From NCBI RefSeq assembly GCF_902706185.1, contig NZ_CACSJM010000014.1, positions 1 through 59,118 on the forward strand: a DNA stretch of 59,118 nt, in the 5' to 3' direction. The notes under the pieces are model-generated. The model saw nothing but the letters and a program-made list of their open reading frames with translations. It was not told the DNA's origin and searched no databases. Position numbers and translations under genes: made by a program. Shown here one piece after another: positions 28,295-35,489 of this stretch (positions are counted from its first letter, which is position 1; each line of letters opens with the position of its first letter). Source of the DNA: Roseomonas sp. 18066. GTDB lineage: Bacteria; Pseudomonadota; Alphaproteobacteria; Acetobacterales; Acetobacteraceae.

Positions 28295-29944
28295 TCAGGC
28301 GGCCTTCATCCGACCGAGCAGGTCGCCCAGCTGCTGCAGCTGCCGCTCGCTCGGCATCAGCCGCAGCACCATGGCGCCGCCGCGCAGCCCGACGCAGGAG
28401 ACGGGGATATCCAGCCCCTCGACCTGCAGCCTGCCCTGCATGCCGGCGGCGGCGTCGCGGGCGCCGGTGACCAGGGCGCCATTGTCGGAAAGATTGGTGA
28501 CACGCACCGCCTCCCCGGCGCCGCCCCCCCCGGCCAGCAGCAGCCGCCCGGACAGGTCGACATCGACGCGGTCGCCCTTGCGCCGGTCGACGCTCTTGGT
28601 CGAGGTGCGGACGACGCGGATCACCGTCTGGCGCAGCTGGCGCACCGCCTCGTCCAGCACGCTGGCGGTCTTGCGCACGGTGTCGGATTGGCGGTCGGCC
28701 TCGGCGGCGGCGGCGCGCACATCGTCGGTGCGCTGCGACATGCGGCTGGCAGCGCTCGCCGTCTCGCTGACGCTGCGGGCAATGGCGGAGGTGGCGCTGC
28801 CTTGCGCCTCCACCGCGGCGGCGACGGCCGAGGTGGTGGTGTCGATCTCGCCGATCAGGCCGACGACCTGGCTGACCTCGTCGGCGGCCAGCTGCGTCGC
28901 CTGGCGGACAGCGGCGATCTGCCGGGTGATATCGGCGGTCGATTGCGCCGTCTGCGTCGCCAGCTGCTTCACCTCGCCGGCGACGACGGCAAAACCCTTG
29001 CCGGCATCGCCGGCGCGGGCGGCCTCAATCGTCGCGTTCAGGGCCAGGAGATTCGTCCGCGCGGCAATGTCAGCAATGATCTCGGCGATCTTGCCGATCT
29101 GCGCGGCCTGCTGCGACATCGCCTCGATGCTGGTGCGGGCGCCGCGGCCGGCGACCACCGCGCGCTGCGCCGAGGCGGTGCTGCCGCTGACCTGGCGGAC
29201 GATCTGGTGGATCGAGCTGGTCAGCTGGTCGGCGGCGGAGGCCACCGTCTCCGCGGTCAGCCGGGTCTGCAGGGCGGCCTCGGCGGCCTCCCCGGCATTC
29301 TGGCCGGTGCGCGCGGCGGTGGAGGCCATCGCCTTGGCGGTGCCGGACATGTCGCCGGTCAGCTGGCTGACCTTCTCCACCGCGATCCCGGCCTCGCGCT
29401 CGATCGCCTCCGCCATGTTGTTCAGCGCGGCGGCGCGGCTGCGCTGCTCGGCGGCGGCATAGACCTCCAGCAGCAGCTCCAGGTCGAACCAGGCGCCCTT
29501 GTTCAGCGCGCTGCGGATGGCGTCCGCGTTGCGCGGGCCGCCGCGGCCGAAAAGGCCGCCCTTGGCCCGGGCGCCGTCGCCGATGCCAAGGTCGCGCAGG
29601 ATGCCGTTCATCACCGAGGAGTGGCAGATGGCCACCGCATAGCCCGGCACGCCGTTGTCGTAGAACAGCGAGGCCAGGGTCTGCGCCGAGTCGGTGAAGC
29701 CCGGCCCCACGTCGCCGCTGACCACCCGGCACCAATGGGCGACGCGGGCACGGTGCACATCGGCCTTGGTCAGCGCCGCCTGGATCTCCGGCCAGCCGGC
29801 GAATTCGACATGCAGCTCCTGCAGCAGGTCGGGCAGGCGCGAGCGGGCGTAATCCGCCATGCCCTTCAGCACCGCCACATCCTCGGCCGTCACCTTGAAG
29901 GTCGCCAGCCGCTTTTCCAGCTCGCCGTCATTGCGGAGGGGCAT
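28295..29944 (-). CDS. Globin-coupled methyl-accepting chemotaxis protein with C-terminal PilZ domain
   Basis: A 549-residue soluble chemoreceptor with no membrane segment. Residues about 15-165 look like the protoglobin/globin-coupled sensor domain of HemAT-type oxygen sensors; His70 is the likely haem ligand. Residues about 190-440 are the MCP signalling helices, with the conserved hairpin tip at about 290-326 ([18 protein letters not shown]). Residues about 453-540 look like a PilZ domain, with RRKGDR (454-459) and N-x-S-x-x-G (484-489), the two c-di-GMP-binding motifs. The protein could combine oxygen sensing, chemotaxis signalling and c-di-GMP input. Start at ATG 29944 after GAGG; an ATG at 29977 is an alternative. 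It is transcribed away from the MFS gene. Confidence 0.88.
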   Translation of the reverse strand: MPLRNDGELEKRLATFKVTAEDVAVLKGMADYARSRLPDLLQELHVEFAGWPEIQAALTKADVHRARVAHWCRVVSGDVGPGFTDSAQTLASLFYDNGVPGYAVAICHSSVMNGILRDLGIGDGARAKGGLFGRGGPRNADAIRSALNKGAWFDLELLLEVYAAAEQRSRAAALNNMAEAIEREAGIAVEKVSQLTGDMSGTAKAMASTAARTGQNAGEAAEAALQTRLTAETVASAADQLTSSIHQIVRQVSGSTASAQRAVVAGRGARTSIEAMSQQAAQIGKIAEIIADIAARTNLLALNATIEAARAGDAGKGFAVVAGEVKQLATQTAQSTADITRQIAAVRQATQLAADEVSQVVGLIGEIDTTTSAVAAAVEAQGSATSAIARSVSETASAASRMSQRTDDVRAAAAEADRQSDTVRKTASVLDEAVRQLRQTVIRVVRTSTKSVDRRKGDRVDVDLSGRLLLAGGGGAGEAVRVTNLSDNGALVTGARDAAAGMQGRLQVEGLDIPVSCVGLRGGAMVLRLMPSERQLQQLGDLLGRMKAA

Positions 29945-30143
29945 GGGGTCCTCGACTGCCACTGTCCGGCGCAGCATGGCGCAAGAGATTCAACAAGCCG
30001 TGAAAGTCTGCGATCCGCGCCGGGCTGAACTGCGCGCGCCGGCACGGGGCTCGGCTTGGCAGGGGGCGGGGGCTCGGCCATGCTGGCGCCGCCGCCGGGG
30101 GCCCCTGCCGCCGGCGGCGGGATGGGAACACCAGAAATTGCCA

Positions 30144-31445
30144 GTGCCTTCAAGCTCCAGGGATCAACCCGGGGCTGATCCGGAACCCCGTGGCGGGCGG
30201 CCCCAGGGCCTGCCCCTCTGGGTCAGCGCGCTGACCGCGACGCTCTTCGTCCAGACCGTCAGCTCCTTCAGCAGCATGGCCCTGCCGCTGCTCGGACCGC
30301 CGCTGATGGCGCGCAGCGGCCTGTCGCCGGAAAGCATCGGCTATGTCTCGGCGCTGACCTCGGGCGGCATCTCCTGGTTCCTGGCCTGCGGCGGGCCGAT
30401 GCTCGGGCATTTCGGCGCGGTGCGCAGCCTGCAGATCGGCCTGGCCTGCATGGCCGCCGGCCTGCTGCTGATGGCCCAGCCCGTCGGGCTGGTGGCGCTG
30501 CTGGGCGCGCTGGCCATCGGCTTCGGCTGCGGGCCGAACACGCCGGCGGGCAGCCAGATCCTGATCCGCACGGCGCCGGCCCGGCACCGGACGCTGATCT
30601 TCTCGATCAAGCAGGCCGGCGTGCCGCTGGGCGGCGCGCTCGCGGGCCTCGCCATCGCGCCGCTGGTGCAGCATCACGGGCTGCAGGCGGCGCTCTGGAC
30701 CATCACCGGCGTCACCCTGGTCTCGATCCTGCTGGTGCAGCCCTTCCGCCGCCGGCTCGACGCGCCGGCCGGCACCACGCCAGCCCCGGCACCCACGGCA
30801 AGCTGGGGGCGGGCGCTGTTCTCGCCGCGGGTCTTCGCCCGCTCGCTCGGCGTGCTGCGCTCGCATCCCTCGCTGCCGCTGCTGACCGCGCTCGGCGCCT
30901 CGTACTCGACGATGCAGGCCTGCCTGATGGCCTTCACCGCCACCTATGCCATCACCCGCCACGGCGCGACGCTGGCCGAGGCCGGCGGCATCGTCGCCGT
31001 GATGCAGTTCAGCAGCATGATCGGCCGGGTGCTGATGGGCTGGGTCGCCGACCGCCGTGGCCGGGCGCTGCGCCACCTGGCGCTGCAGGCGCTGGCCTCG
31101 GCCGCGGCCGTGGCCCTGCTGCTGGTGGCCGGCGGCGCCGGGGGCCTTGCCCTCTACGCCTGCGCGGCGCTCGTCGGCTTCACCGCCATCGGCTGGAACG
31201 GGGTGCATATCGCCGAGCTGGCGCGCGTCGCCCCGCTGCCGCTGGTCAGCGACGTCACCTCGGCGGCCAGCCTGTTCGGCTTCCTGGGCTCGATCACCGG
31301 GCCGCTGGCCTTCGCCTGGCTGGTCGGCTGGAGCGGCAGCTACGAGCTCGCCTTCCTCGCCGCCGCCCTGCAGCTGGCGCTGTTCGGCGCGATCAGCTTT
31401 CTTGTGCTGCGCCGCGACACGACGGCGAAGGGAGACGATCGATGA
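30144..31445 (+). CDS. MFS transporter
   Basis: About 433 residues with 12 predicted membrane helices. The loop between helices 2 and 3 and the central RHRTLIFSIKQAGVPLGGALAG segment are characteristic of a group of MFS proteins common in Acetobacteraceae. The same segment recurs in the transporter at 49379-50590, so the two are paralogues. The start is uncertain: GTG at 30144 gives a short hydrophilic tail before helix 1 but has no good ribosome site; in-frame starts upstream run into the divergent MCP leader. It is coupled to the downstream YciI gene (stop and start overlap). Substrate unknown. Confidence 0.82.
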   Translation: MPSSSRDQPGADPEPRGGRPQGLPLWVSALTATLFVQTVSSFSSMALPLLGPPLMARSGLSPESIGYVSALTSGGISWFLACGGPMLGHFGAVRSLQIGLACMAAGLLLMAQPVGLVALLGALAIGFGCGPNTPAGSQILIRTAPARHRTLIFSIKQAGVPLGGALAGLAIAPLVQHHGLQAALWTITGVTLVSILLVQPFRRRLDAPAGTTPAPAPTASWGRALFSPRVFARSLGVLRSHPSLPLLTALGASYSTMQACLMAFTATYAITRHGATLAEAGGIVAVMQFSSMIGRVLMGWVADRRGRALRHLALQALASAAAVALLLVAGGAGGLALYACAALVGFTAIGWNGVHIAELARVAPLPLVSDVTSAASLFGFLGSITGPLAFAWLVGWSGSYELAFLAAALQLALFGAISFLVLRRDTTAKGDDR

Positions 31446-32068
31446 CCGAATGCCGTCTGGTCCTGGCGCGCGGGGCGGCCGATGCGGCGGCGCGCATCGG
31501 CGAGCATCGCGCGGCCCACCTGGCGCTGATCGAGCCGATGGCGGCCTCGGGCGCGCTGATCCTGGGCATCCCGCTGATGGGCGAGGGCGCCGGCTACCAG
31601 GGCTCGTTGATGCTGGTCGCGACCGAGGCGCTGGACGGCTACCTGGCCGCCGAGCCCTTCCTGCGGCACGGCATCTGGGCCAGCCACGTGGTGCACCGCT
31701 TCCGCATCGCCCCGCTGCCCTACCGCCCGCTGCCCAAGGGCCCGGCGCCGGCGCAGCCGAGCCATGCGGTGGCCATCGCCTTCGACGGCAGCGATGCCGA
31801 GGCCCCGGCCCGCCGCCTGGCGGTGCGGGAGGCGCATCTGGCGCGCGTCCGCCCGGCCGCCGAGGAAGGGCTGCTGACTGTCGGCGGCGCCATCCTGGAC
31901 GCGGCCGGCGGCATGGCCGGCTCGGTCGCCATCACCCGCCATGCGAGCCTGGCCGAGGCGCAGCGCTGGTGGGCGACCGATCCCTATCTGACCGGCGGCG
32001 TCTGGAGCCGGGTGGAATGGCATGCCAGCCGCTTCGCGCCGCTGCCCTACCGGCCGCTGCCGGGCTGA
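31442..32068 (+). CDS. Tandem YciI-like domain protein
   Basis: A 208-residue protein built from two YciI-like (alpha+beta barrel, ferredoxin-like) domains of about 100 residues each. Domain 1 is about residues 1-98 and domain 2 about 107-208. Each ends with the same motif: IAPLPYRPLP at the end of domain 1 and FAPLPYRPLP at the C-terminus. That points to internal duplication of a single YciI gene. Single YciI proteins are about 95 residues and dimerise, so this looks like a fused dimer. The ATG overlaps the MFS stop (ATGA), so it is likely functionally linked to that transporter. Enzymatic role unknown. Confidence 0.82.
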   Translation: MTECRLVLARGAADAAARIGEHRAAHLALIEPMAASGALILGIPLMGEGAGYQGSLMLVATEALDGYLAAEPFLRHGIWASHVVHRFRIAPLPYRPLPKGPAPAQPSHAVAIAFDGSDAEAPARRLAVREAHLARVRPAAEEGLLTVGGAILDAAGGMAGSVAITRHASLAEAQRWWATDPYLTGGVWSRVEWHASRFAPLPYRPLPG

Positions 32069-32125
32069 GCCTCTGGGGTGAGCTGGCTTCGGAAGAACGA
32101 GGCCAACTCACCCTCGCTCTTTGCT

Positions 32126-32178
32126 TGATCGCGTGATCAAGGCTTCTCGGTGATTCCCCCTGAAGCCATCACGCTCTA
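32126..32178 (+). repeat. 53-bp palindromic (REP-like) element, left copy
   Basis: A nested palindrome. Outer arms are GCGTGAT / ATCACGC and inner arms GGCTTC / GAAGCC. It matches 48 of 53 positions with the reverse complement of 33755-33807, so the pair forms inverted repeats around the holin-muramidase gene. The following 145 bases up to that gene are A+T-richer than their surroundings and hold no gene. Confidence 0.85.
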
Positions 32179-32323
32179 AAGCCGCGACCCGGATCAATAT
32201 TGGGAAGAATATACCCCGGGCGCAATTCACAAAAAACCGTGCTGACGCTTGTCCGTTATTTAATGGAAACGGTTTGCCACCCTCCCCTAGCGTCGCCCGG
32301 CGAGGCGGGGGGGGAGACAGATC

Positions 32324-33757
32324 ATGGCCGAGTGGACCGACATCGCGCGGGTGGTGGCGCCGACGGTGGCGACCGGGCTGTTCGGCCCGGCGGGGGGGAT
32401 GGTGGCCTCGGTGGTGGCCGGCTTCCTGTTCCCCGACGAGCCCGACAAGCAGGCCAAGGCCACCCCCGCCAGCGTCGCCGAGCGCATCGCCCGCATCACC
32501 GACCCGGCCGACATGACCCGGCTGCGCGAGGCCGAGCTGGCGCTGCGCAAGTTCGAGGCCGACAACGAGTTCCGCTTCGCCGACATGGCGCAGCGCGACA
32601 TGGCCGATGCCCGCTCGCGCCAGGCCGCCGCCTATGCCGCCGGCAGCAACACCGCCGACCGGCTGGCCTGGGCGGTGCTCGCCTCCTTCACCGTGGTGGC
32701 GCTGCTGACGCTGACCGTGGTCGTCGCCATGGTCACCGGCGGGCTGCGCACCGCCGGGGTCGACGCGCAGACCTGGGTCGCCGTCTCCGGCTTCGTCGGC
32801 GCCATCCTCGGCTATTTCTCGGCCAATGCGCAGCAGGTGGTCAGCTTCTATTTCGGCTCCTCCGCCGGCTCGAAGGAGAAGTCGGAGCTGCTGCAGACCC
32901 AGGCGACCAACGCCATCAGCCAACTCGGCCAGATCCAGCGCCAGTCGCCGCCGCCCCCCGCCCCGATGGCGCCGCAGCCGATGACCGGGCCCACCGGCCT
33001 CGCCGCGCGGGTGGAGACGCCGGACGGCACCGTGGTGGAGACCGCCGCCGTCGGCATGCAGCCTGCCGCCGCGCCAGCTTCGATGCCGGCAGCCCCGATG
33101 CCGGCAGCACCAATGCCGGCAGTCCCGGCGCCGGCGACCAGGCCCGCCGGCATCTCGGCCTCCTTATCGGCGGGCACCCCCCACCCGTCGCCCCCCGCCT
33201 TTGCGTCCTCGGCGCCGGCGGGCGCGCGCTGGCAGGCCTGCGCCGACTTCGTGCTGCTGCGCGAGGGCGGCGAGGTGAACCACCCGGCCGATCGCGGCGG
33301 CCACACCAACCGCGGCATCACCCGCGACACGCTGTCGGCCTGGCTGCGTCGCCCGGCCACGCCCGAGGAGCTGTCGTCGCTCACCGAGGACGCCGCGCTG
33401 GAAATCTACCAGGCCGAATACTGGAAGAAGGCGCATTGCCCGGAATTGCCGGCCGGCGTCGATCTCTGCGTCTTCGACACCGCCGTGCTGCGCGGGCCGG
33501 GCGCCGCGATCCGCATGCTGCAGCAGGCGGCCGGGCTGCGGGGCCGCGACGTCGATGGCGACTTCGGCCGCGCCACCGCCGCCGCCGTCGCCGCCTGCGC
33601 GCCCGCGGCGCTCGTCAGCGCGCTCTGCGACGCGCGCGAGGCCTTCCACCGCCAGCGCGTCGTCGACGAGCCCAGCCAGGAGGTCTTCCTGCGCGGCTGG
33701 CTGAACCGGGTGGCGGCGCTGCGGCCGAAGGCGCTGGCCATGGCAGCGGGGCGGTAG
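32324..33757 (+). CDS. Holin-like domain fused to GH108-type muramidase (phage lysis protein)
   Basis: A 477-residue protein. Residues 1-195 resemble phage holin-family proteins: a charged helical segment (60-105), two membrane segments (about 114-138 and 150-168) and the motif SFYFGSSAGSKEK (174-186). Residues 205-300 are a Pro/Ala-rich linker with three MPAAP-like repeats. Residues about 303-375 match glycosyl hydrolase 108 N-acetylmuramidases, with the likely catalytic Glu314 in EGGEVNHPADRGG and a TNRGIT motif. A peptidoglycan-binding_3-like tail (about 376-465) follows. Holin and endolysin are normally separate proteins. The start ATG follows a long G-rich ribosome site. There are no other phage genes nearby. 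The stop codon is the first codon of the right-hand palindromic repeat. Confidence 0.8.
   Translation: MAEWTDIARVVAPTVATGLFGPAGGMVASVVAGFLFPDEPDKQAKATPASVAERIARITDPADMTRLREAELALRKFEADNEFRFADMAQRDMADARSRQAAAYAAGSNTADRLAWAVLASFTVVALLTLTVVVAMVTGGLRTAGVDAQTWVAVSGFVGAILGYFSANAQQVVSFYFGSSAGSKEKSELLQTQATNAISQLGQIQRQSPPPPAPMAPQPMTGPTGLAARVETPDGTVVETAAVGMQPAAAPASMPAAPMPAAPMPAVPAPATRPAGISASLSAGTPHPSPPAFASSAPAGARWQACADFVLLREGGEVNHPADRGGHTNRGITRDTLSAWLRRPATPEELSSLTEDAALEIYQAEYWKKAHCPELPAGVDLCVFDTAVLRGPGAAIRMLQQAAGLRGRDVDGDFGRATAAAVAACAPAALVSALCDAREAFHRQRVVDEPSQEVFLRGWLNRVAALRPKALAMAAGR
33081..33125 (+). repeat. Three 15-bp tandem repeats in the linker of the lysis gene
   Basis: Units CGATGCCGGCAGCCC, CGATGCCGGCAGCAC and CAATGCCGGCAGTCC run head to tail and encode the MPAAP-MPAAP-MPAVP linker stretch. 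In-frame 15-base units could vary in number by slippage. Confidence 0.85.
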
Positions 33758-33807
33758 AGCGTGATGGCTTGAGGTGGCATCACCGAGAAGCCTGAATCAC
33801 GCGATCA
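33755..33807 (-). repeat. 53-bp palindromic (REP-like) element, right copy
   Basis: Reverse-complement copy of 32126-32178, 48 of 53 identical. It shows arms GCGTGAT/ATCACGC, GGCTT/AAGCC and an inner GGTG-GCAT-CACC hairpin. Its first three bases are the TAG stop of the holin-muramidase gene. It may end transcription between that gene and the convergent diguanylate cyclase gene. Confidence 0.85.
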
Positions 33808-33823
33808 GAGAACGTGCTCCGGC

Positions 33824-35338
33824 TCAGGCGACGCTGCGCGCCTCGATGCGGTCGCGGCCGGCGGCCTTGGCGCGGTACAGCGCGCGGTCGGCGGCCTCGA
33901 CCAGCTGCAGCGCATCCTCCGGCCCCGGCTCCTGCAGCCGCGGATCGGCGGTGGCCAGGCCGATGCTGAGGCTGAGCAGGCCGCTCGGGCTGCCGGCATG
34001 CGGCATGGCCAGCCGCCCCACCGCCGCCTGCAGCGCGCGGGCGACGCTGCGGGCGCCGGCGGCGTCCGTCTCCGGCATCAACAGACAAAACTCCTCGCCG
34101 CCATAGCGGGCGGCCTGGTCGCGCGGGCGGCGGGCGATGTCCAGCAGCAGGCCGGCCACCGCCCGCAGCGCCTGGTCGCCGTCGGTATGGCCGTAGAAAT
34201 CGTTGAATTGCTTGAACCAGTCGAGGTCGATCATCATGAAGCTGATCGGCCGGCCGTTGCGCCGCGCGGCGCGCCATTCACGCTCCAGCGCCTGGTCCAT
34301 GGCGCGGCGGTTGGCCAGCCCGGTCAGCGCGTCGGTCACTGCGAGCGCAGCGAGGGCCGCCTCCAGCCGGCTGCGCCGGGTCAGCTCGCGCTGGAACAGG
34401 AAGGTCAGCACCACCACGGCGCCGCAGAGCAGCAGGCTCAGCGCCGCCAGGATCGCCGCCTTGCGCAGCCAGGGCTGCATGATCTCGCGCGTCGACAGCG
34501 CGGCGTCGAGGATCAGCGGCAGCCCCTCGGGCCGGGTGAAGGCATAGAGCTTCAGGCTGCCATCGATCGCCGAGGAGCCGGTGAAGACGCCCTCCCGCTC
34601 GGCCTTGATCCGCTCGAAGGTCGGCGTGCCGCCGAGGCTGAGCGGCGCGCCGCCCGGCAGCGGCGGCTGGCGCACCAGGATGCTGCCATCGAGGGCGAAG
34701 AGGTTCAGCGAGCTGTTCTCGGCCAGCGCGATGCCGGCCAGCCGCTGCTGCACCGCGCTCAGCGACAGGGTGGCGGCGACGACGCCGCGGAAGCTGCCAT
34801 CGGCCCCCTGCAGCCGGCGGCTGATGGCGATGCTGGTGGCGCCGTCATGCAGCCGGTTGGGGAAGGGCTGGCTCAGGAACAGCCCGGCATCGGCGGCGGC
34901 GCGATGGACCTGGAAGAAATCGCGCTCGGCGACGTTCAGCCGGCGCACCGCGATGCCGTTGGAATCGGCGACGGCCTCGCCGGCGGCATCGAAGACCATG
35001 ATGCTGTGCAGATAGGGCGAGCGCGCCGAGCGGTCGAAGAGGATCAGGTAGCGGACATCGTCGGGGTAGTCCCAGAGATGTGGCAGGGCCAGGCCGTCGG
35101 CGACGCCCTGCATGGCGGCCTCGACCAGGCGGATATTGCCGCCGATGTCGCGGCCGAGGGCGGCGATGACGTTGCGGGCGCCGATCTCGGCGCTGTCCCA
35201 GGCATCCTGGCGCGACTGCCACAGGCTGGCGCCGATCACCCCCATGACGCCGAGCGCGATGCCGAGGGCGAGCAGGTTCAGCCGGCGCCCGAACCGGGCC
35301 GGGCTGCCCGCCTCGCGCTCCACCTGCTCCAGCACCAT
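33824..35338 (-). CDS. Membrane diguanylate cyclase (GGDEF) with periplasmic sensor
   Basis: About 504 residues. TM1 is at about 18-40, a Cache-like periplasmic sensor domain at about 45-300, TM2 at about 310-335, and a C-terminal GGDEF domain at about 350-500. The active-site loop reads RYGGEEF. An RxxD inhibitory site (RPRD) lies five residues before it, so it should be an active, product-inhibited c-di-GMP synthase. The start is uncertain: ATG 35338 puts 17 residues before TM1; an ATG at 35389 would add 17 more. It sits next to other signalling genes; its product could feed the PilZ domain of the nearby MCP, which is inference. Confidence 0.9.
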   Translation of the reverse strand: MVLEQVEREAGSPARFGRRLNLLALGIALGVMGVIGASLWQSRQDAWDSAEIGARNVIAALGRDIGGNIRLVEAAMQGVADGLALPHLWDYPDDVRYLILFDRSARSPYLHSIMVFDAAGEAVADSNGIAVRRLNVAERDFFQVHRAAADAGLFLSQPFPNRLHDGATSIAISRRLQGADGSFRGVVAATLSLSAVQQRLAGIALAENSSLNLFALDGSILVRQPPLPGGAPLSLGGTPTFERIKAEREGVFTGSSAIDGSLKLYAFTRPEGLPLILDAALSTREIMQPWLRKAAILAALSLLLCGAVVVLTFLFQRELTRRSRLEAALAALAVTDALTGLANRRAMDQALEREWRAARRNGRPISFMMIDLDWFKQFNDFYGHTDGDQALRAVAGLLLDIARRPRDQAARYGGEEFCLLMPETDAAGARSVARALQAAVGRLAMPHAGSPSGLLSLSIGLATADPRLQEPGPEDALQLVEAADRALYRAKAAGRDRIEARSVA

Positions 35339-35489
35339 GCCGCGCCCGATCGTCCTGTTCCGCCGCCGGCCCTGGTCAAGCCGGCCCATCCCGCGGCCCC
35401 CATAGCCGCCGATTGATAGCGGTATATGAACGGATGGGTCCCGGACGCCAGCGCCGCCGCCCGCAAAACGGCGACGGGACCGGTTCGTT

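Noticed and set aside
33081..33125. CRISPR-like repeats
   Set aside because: Contiguous 15-base units without spacers, in frame inside a coding linker. This is a coding tandem repeat.
32324..33757. Intact prophage or gene-transfer-agent cluster
   Set aside because: Only the lysis protein is phage-like. No capsid, portal, terminase, integrase or attachment repeats were seen on either side.
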